From Otatea glauca (Eukaryota; Streptophyta; Magnoliopsida; Poales; Poaceae): a stretch of DNA of 64,000 nucleotides. The stretch is taken from assembly GCA_036346275.1 (NCBI GenBank), contig CM070722.1, positions 21,413,336 to 21,477,335 on the forward strand. The letters are read 5' to 3'. A program made the translations under genes and the position numbers. This document shows, piece after piece, positions 47,305-58,307 of this stretch (position 1 is its first letter; every line of letters begins with the position of its first letter). A model generated the notes under the pieces. That model worked only from the letters and a program-made list of their open reading frames with translations. It was not told the DNA's origin and ran no database searches.

Positions 47305-47529
47305 CACGAAGAAGCTGGATGCATATCTGGGAAAACGCTGGATGAGTGTGACTTCATTTGCGTGAGTAAGATAGGACTTATGCCAATCAGTGTCAAGCCG
47401 GGCACGTTTGATCAGACAAACGAGGTATTATGCCGATGGGGACAAGAAAAACAATGAAGGCTTTACAAGATAAAATGCAAAGCTATCGGCATATAACAGA
47501 TAGCTATGAGGCTATAGAAGATTTCTAAG

Positions 47530-48872
47530 AAATTGAAAAGTTGGGCCAAGGCTTCACATCTACTGATCTGCTTGAAGAAGTCGATATAGGTAGTGGTGAT
47601 AGAAAAAGACTAACTTTTATTAGCGCAAAATTAGATGTAAAATACAAAGAAAGATTGATCAAAATCCTTAGAGATTATAAAGATTGTTTTGCTTGGGAGT
47701 ATCACGAGATGCCTGGTTTAAGACGAGGCTGGTAGAACATCGATTGCCTATTAAACCAAGATATCGGCCGTTTAAATAGTATCCTAGACATTTTAATCCG
47801 GTCCTGTATAATATTATAAAGGAGGAAATAGAACGACTGTTGGAGGCAAAATTCATTAGGACTTGCCGATATGCGGAATGGGTTTCCATCATCGTTCCAG
47901 TCACGAAGAAAAACAGAAAACTTCGGGTATGTGTCGACTTTAGATATTTAAATAAAGCCACGCCAAAAGATGAATACCCGATGCCTATAGCCGATATGCT
48001 TATCGATGCTGCATCAGGGAATAAAATCATAAGTTTTCTAGACGGAAATGCCGGATATAATCAGATATTCATGGCAGAAGCTGATATACCAAAAACAGCC
48101 TTCAGGTGTCCTGGTGCGATAGGGTTATTCGAGTGGACAGTTATGACTTTCGGTTTGAAGAATGCTTGGGCAACTTACCAGCGAGCCATGAATATGATTT
48201 TTCATGACTTAATCAGTCATATTGTCGAAATATACATTGATGATGTGGTGGTGAAATCTACAGATGACTTACAGCATCTGGCCGATTTAGAGAAAGTTTT
48301 CCAGAACATAAGATCGCATGGCTTGAAGATGAATCCTTTCAAATGTGCGTTTGGCGTGTCGGATAGGCAATTTTTGGGCTTTATGGTACATGAAAGAGGT
48401 ATTGAAGTTAATCAAGCAAGGGTGAAAGCTATAGTCAAAACAGAGCCGCCAACATGTAAAAATGAATTACAAAAACTGATCGGCAAGGTTAACTATCTCC
48501 GAAGATTTATCTCAAATCTTTTCGGTCGGATTCGTACTTTTACCCCACTGTTGAAATTAAAGGATAATCAATAATTCGTGTGGGGAATTGATCTGCAAAA
48601 GGCTTTCGATGACGTCAAGGAATATTTAGCTAATCCTCCGGTTCTATCTGCACCACGAAAAGGGATTCCTTTCAAGTTGTATATATCGGCCGAGGGGAAA
48701 CTATCGGAGCTGTTTTAGCACAGGAAGTCGATGGTAAGGAAAGGGTTATCTTTTATTTAAGCCGACGCCTACTTGATGCTGAAGTCAGATACCCTTTCAT
48801 TGAGAAATTATGCTTATCTTTATATTTCTCATGTACAAAGCTAAGACATTATATTTTAGCATCGGCTTGTAA
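47530..48872 (+). pseudogene. Reverse transcriptase and start of RNase H
   Basis: DCFAWEYHEMPGL precedes the RT. The 244-codon frame 47840-48574 has RVCVDFRYLNKATPKDEYP, FLDGNAGYNQI and the intact catalytic YIDDVVVKS. The RNase H domain starts in other frames at 48590 and reaches LRHYILASAC at 48870, where the solo LTR interrupts it. The catalytic residues of RT are present, so decay is mainly from frameshifts, stops and the insertion. Confidence 0.88.
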
Positions 48873-48873
48873 T

Positions 48874-50243
48874 TGTTAGTGTTATGCCCTTGAGGCAATC
48901 ATTTAGATGATTGTAACATGACTATGTTTATGAATAATAATATGATTATTGGTCCAATGAATGTATATCATTGTATTGATCAACAAGTATGTGACTTGCT
49001 TATGAAGCTCTTTACTTATTGATGTAATTCGATAAATATCTCTAATCGAATATCATCGTATAGGACAACGATGAATAGATTAGCACATGTAGTGATCGAT
49101 GATCATGCTTCATAGATCATGGGATATGGAGATATCATCTATACATTGTGGGCGCATGTTGAAGAACATGGGTTAGATAGACCCGCCATGGGACACTGCG
49201 AGAATGTTACATTCTTATGTGTCATTAGTGTATCTCATACATAGTAGATGTATGATCCTTAGACCTGAGATTGTTATATTCCCTACATGTGTAATAGTTT
49301 TCCTTGGGGCTATCAAACACTACTTCCTAACCGGATAGTTATAAAGGTAGCTTTCTTGTTTACTATGAAACGTGCAGAGGGAAGTGAGCAGTCAAGATGG
49401 AATTTGCCACTCCAATAAAATGGAGATATATGACAAGGCCACTCGTGTGATATGATTGAGGAAGTGCATGGCCATGCCGTGATTGAAGAGTCAATCACAA
49501 CTTATTAATATATCACGGATACGAGAAATGGATTGAATCATCAAAGGATGACATGCTTCTCGCCTTGAGTTCAATCTTCATATACTTGACAAAGGGATTA
49601 TTACATGAGTACTTTTGATAGGTTCTGTCCAATTTGATCATAGTATGTTTGGGAGTTGGCATGCTTTGCAAGGAGCCGCTACCAACTATTGTATTAAAAA
49701 GGAGTTTTCCGAATCCATGTCCAAACGTACGTGAACCTGCAGGGTCACACACTTAATGGACTGGGACGCATTAATTTGGATTGGATCCGTAATTAATGGA
49801 CCTCGTGGGCTTAGCACACTTATGGGCCCTGGTTTAGGGTTTTATCTCGTGGCTATATAAGGAGTGGAGGAGGGTGGGCGTAGGGTGTGCTTTCCACGGT
49901 TTAGAAGTGTTTCACCCGAAACCCTAGCCTCTTCCTCTCGCCGCCCCTGCCGAGCGACCAGGTGCTTGCACACCGATGCACGACGTCCCATCCCCAGATG
50001 TGTGGACTACTGCGGTGACGCTGCTGCGACTGCGGCATGGGAGGACGATCCACAGCGAGGCGAGGACGATCCACTCCATCGACGCAACGACTGCGGAAAG
50101 ACGATCCACTACATCGACGCGTGAAGGATTTTGCAACTGTGCGTCTAGTGGTAATCTAATCTATGATCCCCTTCTTGCGAATAGCTTTCTAGTTATGCGG
50201 TAGATTTTTTTTTTGCTAGCGTAGCATACCGCGTTTCTCTTCA
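48874..50243 (+). repeat. Solo copia LTR inside RNase H
   Basis: It starts TGTTAGTGTTATGCCCTTGA and ends CGTTTCTCTTCA. The start resembles Angela-type copia LTRs (TGTT...TATGCCCTAGAGGCAAT). Flanks are GTAAT (48869-48873) and GTAAG (50244-50248), a 5-bp duplication with one mismatch. A TATA-like TATATAAGG lies at 49854-49862. RNase H reading resumes immediately after it. No copia genes are inside. Confidence 0.85.
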
Positions 50244-50248
50244 GTAAG

Positions 50249-50806
50249 GTGGTCTGTAAAATCGATGTTATAAAATATATGTTATTGGCTCAAATTTTAC
50301 GAGGTCGACTTGGTAAATGGGCTTATACCTTTATAGAGTTCGACCTGACTTATGAATCGGCTAAAGCAGTTAAATGACAAGTTCTGGCCAATTTTATAAC
50401 AGGGCATGATACCGCTGCCGACCTAGTATCTGTCGCCCCTTGGCAGTTGTTTTTTGACGGGTCGGTGTGCAGGGAAGGTGATGACATCGGTATTGTACTC
50501 ATATCACCCAAAGGATATAATTTTGAATTTTCTTTTCGGCTAAATAGTCGATGCTCAAACAACTAGGCAGAGTATGAAGCATTGCTCAAAGGCTTACAAT
50601 TGTTAGAAAATATCGGAGTAAGTACTGTTGAGGCATATGGCGATTCCATGTTGATCGTACAAATAAAAGGGGAGTACCAATGCCGTGACGAAGTATTACT
50701 CAAATATTTAGAACAGTGTTTCGAAATCATTGGCTCGTTTGCCTCATTTTTTATCGGTCATATCCCTCGGGAATCAAACGATAGAGCCAACGCACTGGCT
50801 TAGCAG
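50249..50806 (+). pseudogene. RNase H, C-terminal part
   Basis: Sense frames continue VVCKID, the linker and then the plant-type second RNase H: LFFDGSVCREGDDIGIVL, EYEALLKGLQLLENIGVSTV, YGDSMLIVQIKGEY and HIPRESNDRANALA. The conserved Asp and Glu residues of RNase H (FDGS, EYEALL, GDS) are visible. In-frame stops interrupt it. It would digest the RNA of the RNA-DNA hybrid. Confidence 0.83.
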
Positions 50807-52141
50807 GTGTCGGGATACAAAGACTTTGGCCGATATCAGGTGACCGAACTAATAAACAAAGCTGTCATGTGCGCGGATATTGTTGATTGGAGAACGCAAA
50901 TAAGGAATTACCTAATCGACCCATCTAAGTCGACCGAGCGCAAGGTCAGACAGCATGCTTTGAAGTACGTAATCATGGACGATACTTTATACTATCAGAT
51001 GATGGAAGGTTTGCTATTGAGATGTCTTGGAACTGAAGAAGCACGAGTGACAATGGGTGAAGTACATGAAGGTATTTGCGGATCTCATCAATCGGCTTAT
51101 AAAATTAAATGGATGCTTAGACGAGCAGGGTATTTTTGGCGACAATGCTAGAGGATTGCTTCAAATATTATAAAGGATGTCAGACCTGTCAAAAGTTTGG
51201 CAATATACAACTAGCACCGGCATCGGCTTTGCACCCGATTATCAAGCTATGGACGTTCAGGGGTTGGGGATAGTTGTAATCGGCCAAATATTTCCTGCTT
51301 TGAGTAAAGGCCACAAGTTTATTTTGGCCGCAACTGATTATTTCTATAAATGGGTTGAGGCTATACCGCTTAAAATGGTGACTAGTGTTGAAGTAATCAG
51401 GTTTGTTAATGAGCACATTGCACATCGGTTTGGAATACCACAAACAATCACGATCGATCAAGGTACAGTGTTTATGTCTAACGAATTTCAAAATAACGTG
51501 AAAAGTCTAGGGATCAAGTTGTTGAATTCATCCCCATATTACGCTCAGGCTAATGGACAAGCCGAGTCGTCTAACAAAACGTTGATCAAGTTGATCAAAA
51601 GAAAAATCGATGAAAGACCAAGGAATTGGCATTCAACCCGATAGAGTCACTTTGGGCGTATCGGCTAGCTTATCACGAAGCAACAAAACTTTCGCCGTAT
51701 CAGTTAGTATATGGACAAGAGGCTGTTTTACCCGTAGAGATTAACATTGATTCTATACGAATAGCCAGGCAAAATGGTTTGTCGGCTCAGGATTATAACG
51801 ATTTGATGATCGATAACTTGGATGAATTAATAGAGCTACGTTTGTCTACATTTGATCGGCTTAAAAAGAATAAAATCAGAGTTGCAAAAGCATACAATAA
51901 AAAGGTCATGCCTAAGTCTTTCGATAAAGCTGATTTAGTTTGGAAAACGATACTGCCTGTTGGTTCGAAAGATAACCGATTCGGAAAATGGTCACCTACG
52001 TGGAAAGGACCGTACAAGGTTAATCGGTTAGCCGGTGGAAATTCATACATGCTTGAGACGTTAGAAGGGCATGTTTTGCCCAAAGCAATTAGCAGGAAAT
52101 ACTTAAAGAGATACTATCCTAGCGTTTGGATTGGAGCTTAG
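50807..52141 (+). pseudogene. Integrase of the Tat-type element
   Basis: The zinc-binding region (HEGICGSHQSAYKIKWMLRR, then a stop) is followed by the catalytic core (51177-51644) with ATDYFYKWVEA, ITIDQGTVF and ANGQAESSNKTLIK, which carry the D, D and E positions. A C-terminal region with WAYRLAYHEATKLSPYQLV and FGKWSPTWKGPYKV follows (51626-52141). Frames overlap with small shifts. No chromodomain follows, unlike the element at 9943-21222. Confidence 0.87.
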
Positions 52142-52320
52142 CCTACTAGAGATCGTTCTGAGGGCCAAATTAACACGGTGCTGTTAATCGGCTGAAAAGA
52201 TGGTAAATTCATAAACAAAGCTAAAATATAAATTGGTTAAACAGTCGATTATAAAACAACGAAGTTACATAAGTTATGTTTCATAACATCCAGCAAAAGT
52301 TTTACATCTCAGAGAAAGGT

Positions 52321-55227
52321 TTAGTACTGAATGCCAGATCCTGGAAGTGTGGCGCCCAAAGCCGATAAAGCGCCGGTAGCCTTGGCGATCACACATTGAA
52401 CTTCATCAATAATGCGATCTTCTTCTTTGGCACTCCCTGGCACCGGGACTATTTTTGTCATTTGTTTCTTTACTCCGACCATGGCCTTAGCAATGCCAAA
52501 CTTTTGATCTTTAATGGCCGACGAAGTTTTCTCAAGGGTTTGTTGGCCTTCTAGGATTAGCTTCTCTGTCTTGGCCAACTCTTCCATGAGAAACTTCTTG
52601 GTCGATTCGAGCTTGCCAATGGAAGTCTTTGTAGTTTTGAGCAGCTCAGTGTCGGCATCAAACTTCTGCTTTTTGGACTTGGCATCAGCGACCAGCTCAT
52701 CCAGAATTTTCTGATCGGCTTCTTGAGCCTCGCGCTGAGCTATCCTTGCCTGAGCTGCCTCCACTTCCGATTTCCTCTCATCCAAATGACAGACATTGAG
52801 GAGAGCTTCCATGGCCTTTGGGGGCAGATCGGCTTCAACTGCCGCCATAGCATCTCTGATCCTTTGATTATTGGCCAGAATCTCCTATTGGGGCTTCATC
52901 ACCTGATCGAAGAGTTTGTTGAGCCTTTCTTGCATGCCTGGAGCAGAGGTGACGGCAGCCGACACTTCCTTCGAGACTTCGAGGATTTTTCTGATTTCCG
53001 CGTCGTAGTCATCGGTGGCCATGACCTCAGGATCATCCAGGTCGGCCAAGGAAAAGCCCAGTAAATTTGTCGGATCAGAAAGCTCTGGTAGATCAGCAAT
53101 CAGAGCTGTTGGTGTTGGTCGTGGTGGAGAAAGGGGCGCCGAGGAAATCCCCGGGAGGTCGGCCAAAATCTTTGCAACTTGAGCTGATTGCGTCGGCTAA
53201 AAAGAAGCAAATGAAGGGTAAGCCGACGTTTTAAGAAATATAAGTCCCTAACTAAAGGTATGTTGCTTACCTCTGCAGTAGTCGACGCATGTGGCGAACT
53301 CTCGCCGCTCTGCTCCTAGGGCTTAGATCCCCTCTTCGCCGGAGCCTTGGTATACTTTGTTTTCTTCTTTTCTGAAATTATAATCGGTTAATGATTAGTT
53401 GGATAATGAGTAAAAGAAATAACAGCCGATTGTATTATACTTGGTTGTTTTTTCTCAACGTCCGACAATGACGGACTTTGAATCCCCAGGGTAGCCGAAG
53501 TGTATCCAGTAAGGCCAGTCGACTGGAGTGGCCTCTTGCCTTGGCCACTGCCTGATTGGCCAATAGCTAGTTTCTTACCAGCAGCCTTGATCTGCAGTGC
53601 GAAAACAGAAGGCGATTAGAAAATGTATCTGGCAAAAACTAATGAATAAAAGCGAATTATTCAAGTCGATACCTCATCAATATCTACAAGACTTGTATTA
53701 GTGTACCCCATAGAATTAGTCTCATCACTTGAATCGCTGTTAGTATCTACTGTCGGCTCAGGAAGATTTGGGAAAAACTCATGACAATAGCCGAAGTTGT
53801 CTTATCAGAATAGAGCGCTTCTGCAATGGACGACCACCAAGAAGAAAAGCGTTCTGACCGACATGTATTCAGTATGAAATGCGACAAGTCTTTAATCTGA
53901 AGTTCGTTGGCTATTTCAAGAACAAGGTTGGCCGCGACTGAATTACGGACTCTGGCTCTTAGTTGAAGCCAATCGAGTAGTGGCAGACTTGGAATGACCT
54001 TGCCAAAGCCTAATTGCTTAGCATAAACTGACGGACAGTAGAATTCATATGAAGGTTGAAAAGTCCGATTTCTTGTATGAAGGCCGACGTGCAATATGCT
54101 TGGCGAAATGAAAAGCTTAAATAGGTCCAAGGTATCTTGCGGCATTAGAGCACTATTGGCATCTAAGTGAAGAAAGGAAGGCCATGGGAAATTAGCTGTG
54201 CTTGTATAACTGAAGAAGTCATTTTGTTTGAAATCATTACTGTCAAGCTATAAGAAGAATGATAAATATTTCTTGGAGCCGATAGGTGTCACCTTTGTCT
54301 TATTCCCGGAACACATCATAAATCTCTCCCCGTAAGATCGGCTAGCTATAAACTGAGGCACCATACCTTCCGGAGTATCTTCGCGAGGAAACGTTGTGTC
54401 TTCAGATGGATTCAGCTCAAAAGATCGACTAAATAGGCAGTATAGCCAGATCTGAACAAACCAGAGCGGTCCTCCGACATTGCCGACAGTGAAACTCATG
54501 AAACCAGTAAAAAGCAGACATCTTATTATATGCATCATCTGGTAGACCGCTCCTAAAAGCATTTTCCCAAGTGCTAGCCGACGACCCTCTATTAGTTGCT
54601 CCGTTATGGTTTGATACACTTGGGTTGGTCCCAAAGAAGCCCCGCAGAACAGAAATCGGTCTAACCAAAGGTTCAAAAAAGCAACATGTTCTTTGTCCGA
54701 TACCAGCCCATTAACCTTATTATTGTTTCTGATATACTTAGCCCATCCTTCACCTTTGGACTTGATGAGCTTGTACCTAGGCTTGGCACTATAAGCCGAT
54801 ATTTGATCCCCATCGGGTCTTAAGCAGCATAGTTGGGCTACATCCAGGAGAGTTGGGCCGACAAGACCGGTGCAGAATACAAATGCATTGAAAGTGTCCA
54901 ACCAGAAATAGCAAACCGTGGCCACTAAGGGCTCATTGGCCTCTGGATCGGCTAAGGAAAGGGGGAGACATTCAGCTATGCCTATTCTTTCCCATTCACC
55001 CCTATTTTGGGCCGCCACACGAATGTACCACGATCTCCAACCCTTAAGCGCTGTCGGTCAAGCTCTGAAACTCTTACTCCAACCCTCTATATTATATCCC
55101 GCAGCCGATAGAGGTAGGCGAGGAATCTCTTCATTTATAATTGAATCGGCTTCTAGATTTCCTACTGGGCCTAGATAAATTGGTCATTGCTGTTTGGGAT
55201 TGGGATGAATACCTGAGAAGGATCCAT
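52321..55227 (-). pseudogene. Antisense spliced gene: plant-mobile-domain-like plus coiled coil
   Basis: The gene runs opposite to its host element. Exon A (55227-53673) starts MDPSQVFIPIP and holds a domain resembling the plant mobile domain (LDTFNAFVFCTGLVGPTLLD, then LNLWLDRFLFCG). Exon B is 53591-53441, C 53371-53271, D 53196-52321. The introns 53672-53592, 53440-53372 and 53270-53197 all have GT-AG ends and keep phase. Exon D ends in a charged, Lys/Glu-rich likely coiled coil (ELVADAKSKKQKF, LESTKKFLMEELAK). Four stops break it: TGA 55058-55060, TAG 54248-54250, TAG 53316-53318, TAG 52885-52887. There are also frame shifts near 55160 and 53786. Tat elements are known to carry antisense extra ORFs, and plant mobile domains occur in retrotransposons and in host MAIN-like proteins. 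The function here is unknown. Confidence 0.78.
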
Positions 55228-55540
55228 TGAGACGATCTTGACAAGCAGCCGATTGGAAGCAATGAGCGCTGAAAGATTTGAAGACCAGAAGCCGATTGCA
55301 AACAATTCGAGAGCTTGTGCACGTGAGGAATGAATCTGTGGGGGCCGCATATTTGTAGCACGGTAAAAATTTGAAGCAGCAGGAAATGAATCTCAAAAGA
55401 CACGAGCAGTTAAAACGCACTACCCGCATGTCAAAAAATTACGACGCAATTAAAGCAGCAGTTACTAAGTGAAAGTTAACAGCTAGCCGACGGAGAAAAG
55501 CCGACAGTTGAAATATTTGAAAGATGACGAGTCATCTCTC

Positions 55541-55556
55541 AAAAATGGGGGGCATA
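55541..55556 (+). other. Polypurine tract
   Basis: AAAAATGGGGGGCATA directly before the 3' LTR start (55557), the site expected for plus-strand priming. Confidence 0.85.
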
Positions 55557-56197
55557 TGTTTGCACCAGAATTTGGTAAGTCTAGTCAAAATCGGCAAGAA
55601 AGTCAGCGTACGGTAAATTAACAGACGATTTGGAAAGATTTGAAGATATTTGGCAACGGCAAAGATCTTTGAGGGAAAGCTATCCGAAATAAGGCCGATA
55701 CAGATCAAGTTTTGTAACGTGTTGTAATAGAACACGATCGGCCGACGGGTATAAAAGAAGGGTCAAAGCGAGCTGCGAGAGAATCCAACACATCAGTTTA
55801 CATTACTTTTTCCTGTCGACTAGGAGTAGTTCTTATAATTTAGCCTTTGTAATTCAATTTCGATCAATAAAGTTGCGCATCGCCGATTGTTGATCTTCTT
55901 CAAATTACGCTCTAGGTTCGATTTATTCTGATTTTGTTGCGCATCGCTTTCTTCAGAATCGATCTACCTTTACCCTCTGATTAGCCCTAATCGGCTAATT
56001 AGACTTACCCTGTTATGTTTGTCTAATCGGCTTTAAGCTGATTGAATCTAAGCCGATTGATCTTCGCGATCGGCTTTGAGTGAATTTTATATTTTTACCT
56101 TGTCGATTACAGGTCAGATCGACTGGCACACTCTAAATCAGGTGTTCGTCTGGTGTGCTGTTGTCAGAAATCCTACTTCAAATTTTTGACGCTAACA
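55557..56197 (+). repeat. 3' LTR of the Tat-type element
   Basis: It runs from TGTTTGCACCAG to GACGCTAACA, followed by AATAC. It matches 43221-43864 with scattered single-base differences and a short difference near 55790. Confidence 0.93.
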
Positions 56198-56202
56198 AAT
56201 AC

Positions 56203-56648
56203 ACTAGAAGTGGCATTTGTATTCCTATACCTGCGTTCAAATAGGCTCTAAAATGTTTGTGTACGTGTCACTATTTACTGTCTACAAGAGTATTATACTA
56301 CTAGTTGTTATTGGTAAATGGTATCCCACCTCCACTACAATAGCTTCCAAGCTTCTCACAGACCCAATCTGTACTCGTCCGGTAATTCAAATTCTGATTA
56401 GTATGTAGAATCTAAATCGCGTGGTACCATATAACATAGTGAATCAGAGCTTCCAATCCTTAAAATCATGATTTTGATGTTAAGAATAAGATCCTACCAA
56501 TCCAAAAAGACATTTGCTTGGTATCAGGATCCTAATAACCTAGCTATGTTGGACTTAGGGTTTTTCTTGTACAATCTAGCCAACTTTCCTTAGTACTTCA
56601 TTCCACAGTGCTTATACATTCTATTGGGACGTCATTCACGGTATTTAT
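56203..56648. other. Unassigned spacer
   Basis: AT-rich sequence with one 63-codon frame (56217-56408) lacking any domain. It is the flank in which the Tat-type element inserted. Confidence 0.35.
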
Positions 56649-57020
56649 GTGTTGAGAGAATAAAGAGTATATTTATTTTAGTTTTTATAGCCTCTATCCC
56701 TACTATCACTACTACAGAAAAGTTCATCACAGACGGTTTTTCGAACCGTCTGTAACCATATGTCAGTGATGTTATGGCATATCACAGACGGTTTCCAAAC
56801 CGTCTGTGATATACAACATCACATACGGTATTTATTAAAAACCGTCTGTGATGTCATATATCACAGACGGTTTGGAAACCGTCTGTGATATACCATAACA
56901 TCACTGACACAGGTTACAGACGGTTCGAAAAACCGTCTGTGATGAACTTTTTTGTAGTAGTAATAGAAGGGATAGAGGCTATAAAAACTAAAATAAATAC
57001 ACTCTTTATTCTCTCAACAC
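56649..57020. repeat. 372-bp near-perfect palindrome with CACTA ends
   Basis: The left arm (from GTGTTGAGAG, 56649) and right arm (ending CTCTCAACAC, 57020) are inverted copies with few mismatches. Each arm contains a CACTA end (CACTACTACAG at 56707-56717; the inverse ending TGTAGTAGTA at 56964), CACAGACGG subterminal motifs, and about 58 bp of sequence outside the CACTA end. A transcript would form one long hairpin. Confidence 0.92.
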
Positions 57021-57110
57021 GAATAGAAACCGTCTATGATGCTATGATATCACAGGAGGTTTCACAGACGGTTTTTAATTAGAACCCTCCGTGATAAGTT
57101 TTCCAACAGA
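57021..57110. repeat. More CACTA subterminal motifs
   Basis: Further 'cacagacggtttt' and 'gaaaccgtctatgat' motifs lie between the palindrome and the CACTA gene, consistent with this being the 3' end of that CACTA element. Confidence 0.65.
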
Positions 57111-57482
57111 TGGACCTTTTTCTGTTTATTAGCTAACCTCAGGAAATGCTAGTCATGCCCTCTAAAAAAACAGATTATAGATCATCACAAGCATTATATC
57201 CATTTCAGCAACCAACTCAGATTACATCACAACACAAGCAAATTACTTATAGATTACTGCACGACACATCCATTTCAAAAGTGAACTCAAATATATTAAC
57301 CAATAGAATTCAATATTATTAACCAATTAATTGAATGCACAACTACAATTCACAAATCCGCAGCACAAGTTTGACAAATTAACCCAAGTGGTAATTCAGA
57401 AAAAACACAACTCCTGAAGTTAGGCAGAGTGGAACTCGCCTTCTGGATTTAAGTCATGACTAAGCAAGAAGGAACAAAGCTG

Positions 57483-58263
57483 TCATCTAATTCGCATCAG
57501 ATCGGTCTCTTCCAATGCAGTTATAGCCTCATTGGTCTTTTTTGTATTAACGAGGAGATGCATATTGTGGCAAACATAAAATCCACATCGGTTATTTCCC
57601 TTTCTCTGCGAGTGGCACTGCAAATATAGAATTGGTAAATTTTAGAGTCATTATTACAGAGTTTGATATAGGATTATTATGTATAGCGGATACCAAAAAC
57701 TTAAAATCGTGCTTCAGCTTCGCGCTGTCCTTGCCAGAAGGCCCTCCATAAGTTTTGTACACTCTGAATGACCTACGTGGTTGCAAAAGGTTAGCCTCAA
57801 CCATTCTAGGAGCAATGTACACCTTGAACAACCTACATGACCACGTTATCTATGGAGGAAACGTGATTACCTCGTGAGTAATTTTGCGATAGGATTCAAG
57901 TCATGACTGCCGCTCTATAAGGAATCAAGGAAAATAACCCTGTTTATGGCTGGATGAATTACAATTAGAATCCAGTGAAACCTACATAGGTATGTCGCCA
58001 TGGTCAATTAACAAAACTGAGTTGCGTGCACAGTACAAATCAATGTATAGAAAGTAGTGCAGCACTTACGCTGGGTTGTGGGGTAAAAGTATGAAGTCTT
58101 TATATTTTTGAACCACCAATACCTATTCCACGTATTCCTCGACGCTGTTTATATTTTCGTCCATTGTTTGCTTCGAGTCTATGTGTCGGTCTAGGAAACC
58201 CACCGATTGTTTGTTCTCTTTCGCTTTCACAGATCATGTATTTATATATACAAAAGCAATGAG

Positions 58264-58307
<44 letters not shown>

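Larger units (their letters stand above)
43221..56197 (+). mobile_element. Full-length Ty3/gypsy element, Tat type, with antisense gene
   Basis: LTRs of 644 and 641 bp flank gag, protease, RT, RNase H and integrase in gypsy order, then a 3.4-kb 3' region with an antisense gene. The duplication AATAC (43216-43220 and 56198-56202) is perfect. The large split gag, lack of chromodomain, and an extra antisense ORF between integrase and 3' LTR are features of the Tat lineage. The sense frames are broken by stops and frameshifts, and a solo copia LTR (48874-50243) cuts RNase H. Two solo LTRs of this family lie at 30433 and 31600. Confidence 0.93.
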
